In this document: positions 12,864-14,517 of the stretch, in pieces | How positions within the stretch are numbered: the stretch's first letter is position 1 | Layout of the letters: each line of letters starts with the position of its first letter | Assembly (NCBI GenBank): GCA_964512985.1 | Contig: CAZELI010000041.1 | Span: forward strand, 1 to 14,517 | DNA length: 14,517 nucleotides | From: CAYPGT01 sp964512985 | GTDB taxonomy: Bacteria; Cyanobacteriota; Vampirovibrionia; LMEP-6097 | Direction of reading: 5' to 3' | Position numbers and translations under genes: made by a program | Notes under the pieces: model-generated | What the model saw: only the letters and a program-made list of their open reading frames with translations | Database searches by the model: none | Told to the model about the DNA's origin: nothing

Positions 12864-14481
12864 ATCTCAACTTCAAGAACTCAGAGAATACGCTTCTAGG
12901 CAAGGTTTGACAATAATCAAAGAGTACATTGAGAGCAAATCTGCAAAGAAGCCTGGCAGAGAGATTTTCAATAAATTACTTCTAGAAATAGAAGCTGGAA
13001 AAGCTGATGGCATACTAGCTTGGCAACCTGACAGACTCAGTCGTAACAGTGTAGACGGTGGAAAGATTATTTACTTAATCGATCAAGGCATAATTAAAGA
13101 CCTAAAATTCCCTAGTTACTATTTCGAGAATACTCCTCATGGTAAGTTCAATCTTTCTATTGCTTTTGGATTCAGCAAGATGTATGTAGATAGGCTTTCT
13201 GAAGATGTGAAGCGAGGTATCAGAGAGAAGATTCGTCGAGGTGAATTCCCTGGTAAGGCTACGCTTGGTTACTTTAATCACCCTAAAACAAGAAAGATAG
13301 AAGCAAACCCAACTCACTTTGAATTCATAAAATCACTTCTAGAAAGATTTGCAGAAGGAGAGATCAGCCAGGCTCAAATCAGAGAAGAAATGTATCAAGC
13401 TGGCTTTAGGACAAGGAATGGAAATAAGCCTAGCTTCTTTAGCATTAGTCATATGCTTAAGAATCCGTTTTATTATGGTGTCTTTAGACTCAAAGAAGAA
13501 CTTTACCAAGGCACTCATCAAGCCATGATAACTAAGGAGACTTTTAACAAGATCCAAAGAAGACTAGAAAAAAATCCACAAAAAATAAATTTTCATAACC
13601 ATAAGAATGAAAAGAAGGACTTTTACTTTCGAGGCTTGGCTAGCTGTGGCTTCTGTGGCTATGCAGTAACCAAGGAATGGCATAAGAAAAAATCTGGAAA
13701 AGTTTTCAAATATTATCGTTGTAGCCGTAAGTCCAAAACCTGTACTTGCAAAGAAAAAGCTATCAACGAGAAAGATCTAATGCCACAAGTAGAGAACTTA
13801 GTCTCTCAAGTCTCAATCCCTACAGAATGGTATGAAAAATTTGCCTCGCAAATAGATGTATGGGTTAAAAACGAGACTAGAGAGGCTCAGAAGCAAGCTA
13901 GAGCATTAAAAACAGAACGAGAAGCCATAAATCTTAAACTAGAAAGATTACTCGATCTAGAGCTTGAAGGAGATATTAGTTCTGAAGAATACAGAAATAA
14001 GAAGAATAATTTAGTAAATAAAAAATCTGATCTTGAGTATCAAATAAGCAAAATTTCAGAGCAAGGGCAAATTTGGGTTGAACCACTAAAGCAATTTATA
14101 GAAACTGGTCATCAAGCACATCTCAGCGTTTTAGATCAAAACTTCCATGAGATGAATCGCATACTTAAAAAAGTTGGGTTGAACCAGGTTATGGTAAGCC
14201 AAAAGCTTAAAATGGATTTCATTAGACCGTTTAATTTTTTGAGTGAAATTCACTCCCAGCCTAAGAGCAGCAGCATCCCAGATGAAAACCTAAATAATAA
14301 AATTCTGGAAACTCAGATACAGAGCGGGACAAGCAGGAAGAAGGACAAGCGAAGCTTGGACGCTTCCTGCGTATCCGCTGTCAGCGAACCGCGAAGCGGT
14401 GAGCTGTGCGAGGCGAGCGTAGCGAGCCGAGCCCTCAGAAAGGGCGTAAGTGAGAGGCGTGATAGGCTCTACCTCAAATAA
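12799..14481 (+). CDS. Large serine recombinase
   Basis: This 560-residue site-specific recombinase integrates or excises DNA between short att sites. The resolvase domain is at ~1-150: YCRKSS (6-11) with catalytic S10, SIESQLQELREYA (20-32), DRLSR (78-82), and the helix before DVKRGIREKIRRGEFPG. A pfam07508-type Recombinase domain covers ~150-270. A zinc ribbon follows with C283, C286, C308 and C315 or C317, then a coiled coil at ~360-420. The ATG is the only start after an in-frame TAA at 12793-12795. Comparison with the left-end relic shows codon 504 (GAA, 14308-14310) where the relic has TAA. The last 57 residues, rich in Arg, Ser, Ala and Glu, are therefore probably a read-through extension encoded by the repeat. 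It is divergent from the defence operon and probably mobilised it. Confidence 0.93.
   Translation: MQYFIYCRKSSEEEERQALSIESQLQELREYASRQGLTIIKEYIESKSAKKPGREIFNKLLLEIEAGKADGILAWQPDRLSRNSVDGGKIIYLIDQGIIKDLKFPSYYFENTPHGKFNLSIAFGFSKMYVDRLSEDVKRGIREKIRRGEFPGKATLGYFNHPKTRKIEANPTHFEFIKSLLERFAEGEISQAQIREEMYQAGFRTRNGNKPSFFSISHMLKNPFYYGVFRLKEELYQGTHQAMITKETFNKIQRRLEKNPQKINFHNHKNEKKDFYFRGLASCGFCGYAVTKEWHKKKSGKVFKYYRCSRKSKTCTCKEKAINEKDLMPQVENLVSQVSIPTEWYEKFASQIDVWVKNETREAQKQARALKTEREAINLKLERLLDLELEGDISSEEYRNKKNNLVNKKSDLEYQISKISEQGQIWVEPLKQFIETGHQAHLSVLDQNFHEMNRILKKVGLNQVMVSQKLKMDFIRPFNFLSEIHSQPKSSSIPDENLNNKILETQIQSGTSRKKDKRSLDASCVSAVSEPRSGELCEASVASRALRKGVSERRDRLYLK
14230..14373. repeat. Right copy of recombinase-tail repeat, with extra hairpin
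   Basis: Read forward, this matches the reverse complement of 329-432. TTTAATTTTT is shared (14230-14239), 14259-14287 is identical to 400-372, and 14309-14326 matches 350-333 with one mismatch. Compared with the left copy it carries about 46 extra bases (about 14329-14373). These include an 8-bp inverted repeat GCAGGAAG/CTTCCTGC (14333-14340, 14363-14370), an inner CAAGC/GCTTG stem (14346-14350, 14354-14358) and a direct repeat GGACAAGC (14327, 14343). All of it lies inside the recombinase reading frame. Confidence 0.7.
14241..14255. repeat. 15-bp palindrome in recombinase 3' end
   Basis: GAGTGAA (14241-14247) and TTCACTC (14249-14255) are perfect inverted 7-mers around one base. They lie where the left copy has one arm of its larger inverted repeat, so both copies have symmetry here but with different sequence. 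It could be a protein-binding or recombination half-site, or chance. Confidence 0.35.
14374..14464. repeat. Right copy of 91-bp GC-rich inverted repeat
   Basis: This is the inverted partner of 238-328 with one mismatch in 91 bases. It encodes the final residues of the extended recombinase frame. Homology stops at GATA (14461-14464); 14465-14517 is AT-rich flank with no feature I can name beyond the recombinase stop at 14479-14481. Confidence 0.85.
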
Positions 14482-14517
14482 AGGAAAATAGATAGGAACA
14501 AAAAAATAGTGAAACCC

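Overview
The window is about 14.5 kb of AT-rich DNA using the standard genetic code; TGA is a genuine stop, for example at 522-524 and 8894-8896. It reads as a mobile or formerly mobile genomic island carrying an anti-phage defence cargo. The large serine recombinase at the right edge resembles, from memory, those common in Patescibacteria, Rickettsiales, Babeliota and similar small or host-associated bacteria. The left edge carries a REP-like palindrome of a kind I associate with Rickettsiales and some other lineages. Neither clue fixes the taxon, and no rRNA, ribosomal protein or complete tRNA is present to help.

Layout. Positions 1-521 are non-coding and full of repeats: a 185-bp element with 33-bp perfect inverted ends (49-233), a GC-rich 91-bp arm (238-328), and a relic of a recombinase 3' end (349-435) that contains a 22-bp inverted repeat (355-429). 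From 12283 down to 522 seven genes lie on the minus strand with overlaps or tiny gaps, apparently one operon of about 11.8 kb. In order of transcription they are: a PLD-nuclease/SNF2 helicase fusion, an Eco57I-type DNA methyltransferase, a small DprA-like SLOG protein, an AlbA_2 (Schlafen-type) protein, a Cas4-like/DEDDy double-nuclease protein (DUF2779), a two-helix membrane protein, and a protein resembling class III nucleotidyl cyclases. A divergent intergenic region (12284-12566) has a candidate promoter for each direction. On the plus strand are a doubtful small ORF and the serine recombinase (12799-14481). The recombinase's last 57 codons read through what was probably its original stop into a second, inverted copy of the left-end repeat.

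How the genes may work together (inference). Methyltransferase plus PLD-helicase is the core of a modification-based restriction system: the methyltransferase would mark self DNA and the helicase/PLD would attack unmarked DNA. The SLOG and AlbA_2 proteins look like sensor or accessory modules and the DUF2779 protein looks like an accessory nuclease. The membrane protein plus cyclase-like protein resembles a second-messenger/membrane-effector pair such as Pycsar, although the sequence does not prove that activity. The combination does not match canonical DISARM (no DUF1998 gene), BREX (no PglZ or BrxC) or type I/III R-M. It is the main candidate here for an undescribed system.

The island is bracketed by inverted repeats (238-435 and 14230-14464) that share the recombinase-tail sequence and a nearly identical 91-bp GC-rich block. 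This suggests these sequences are either the element's ends or the product of repeated integration of related elements at one locus.
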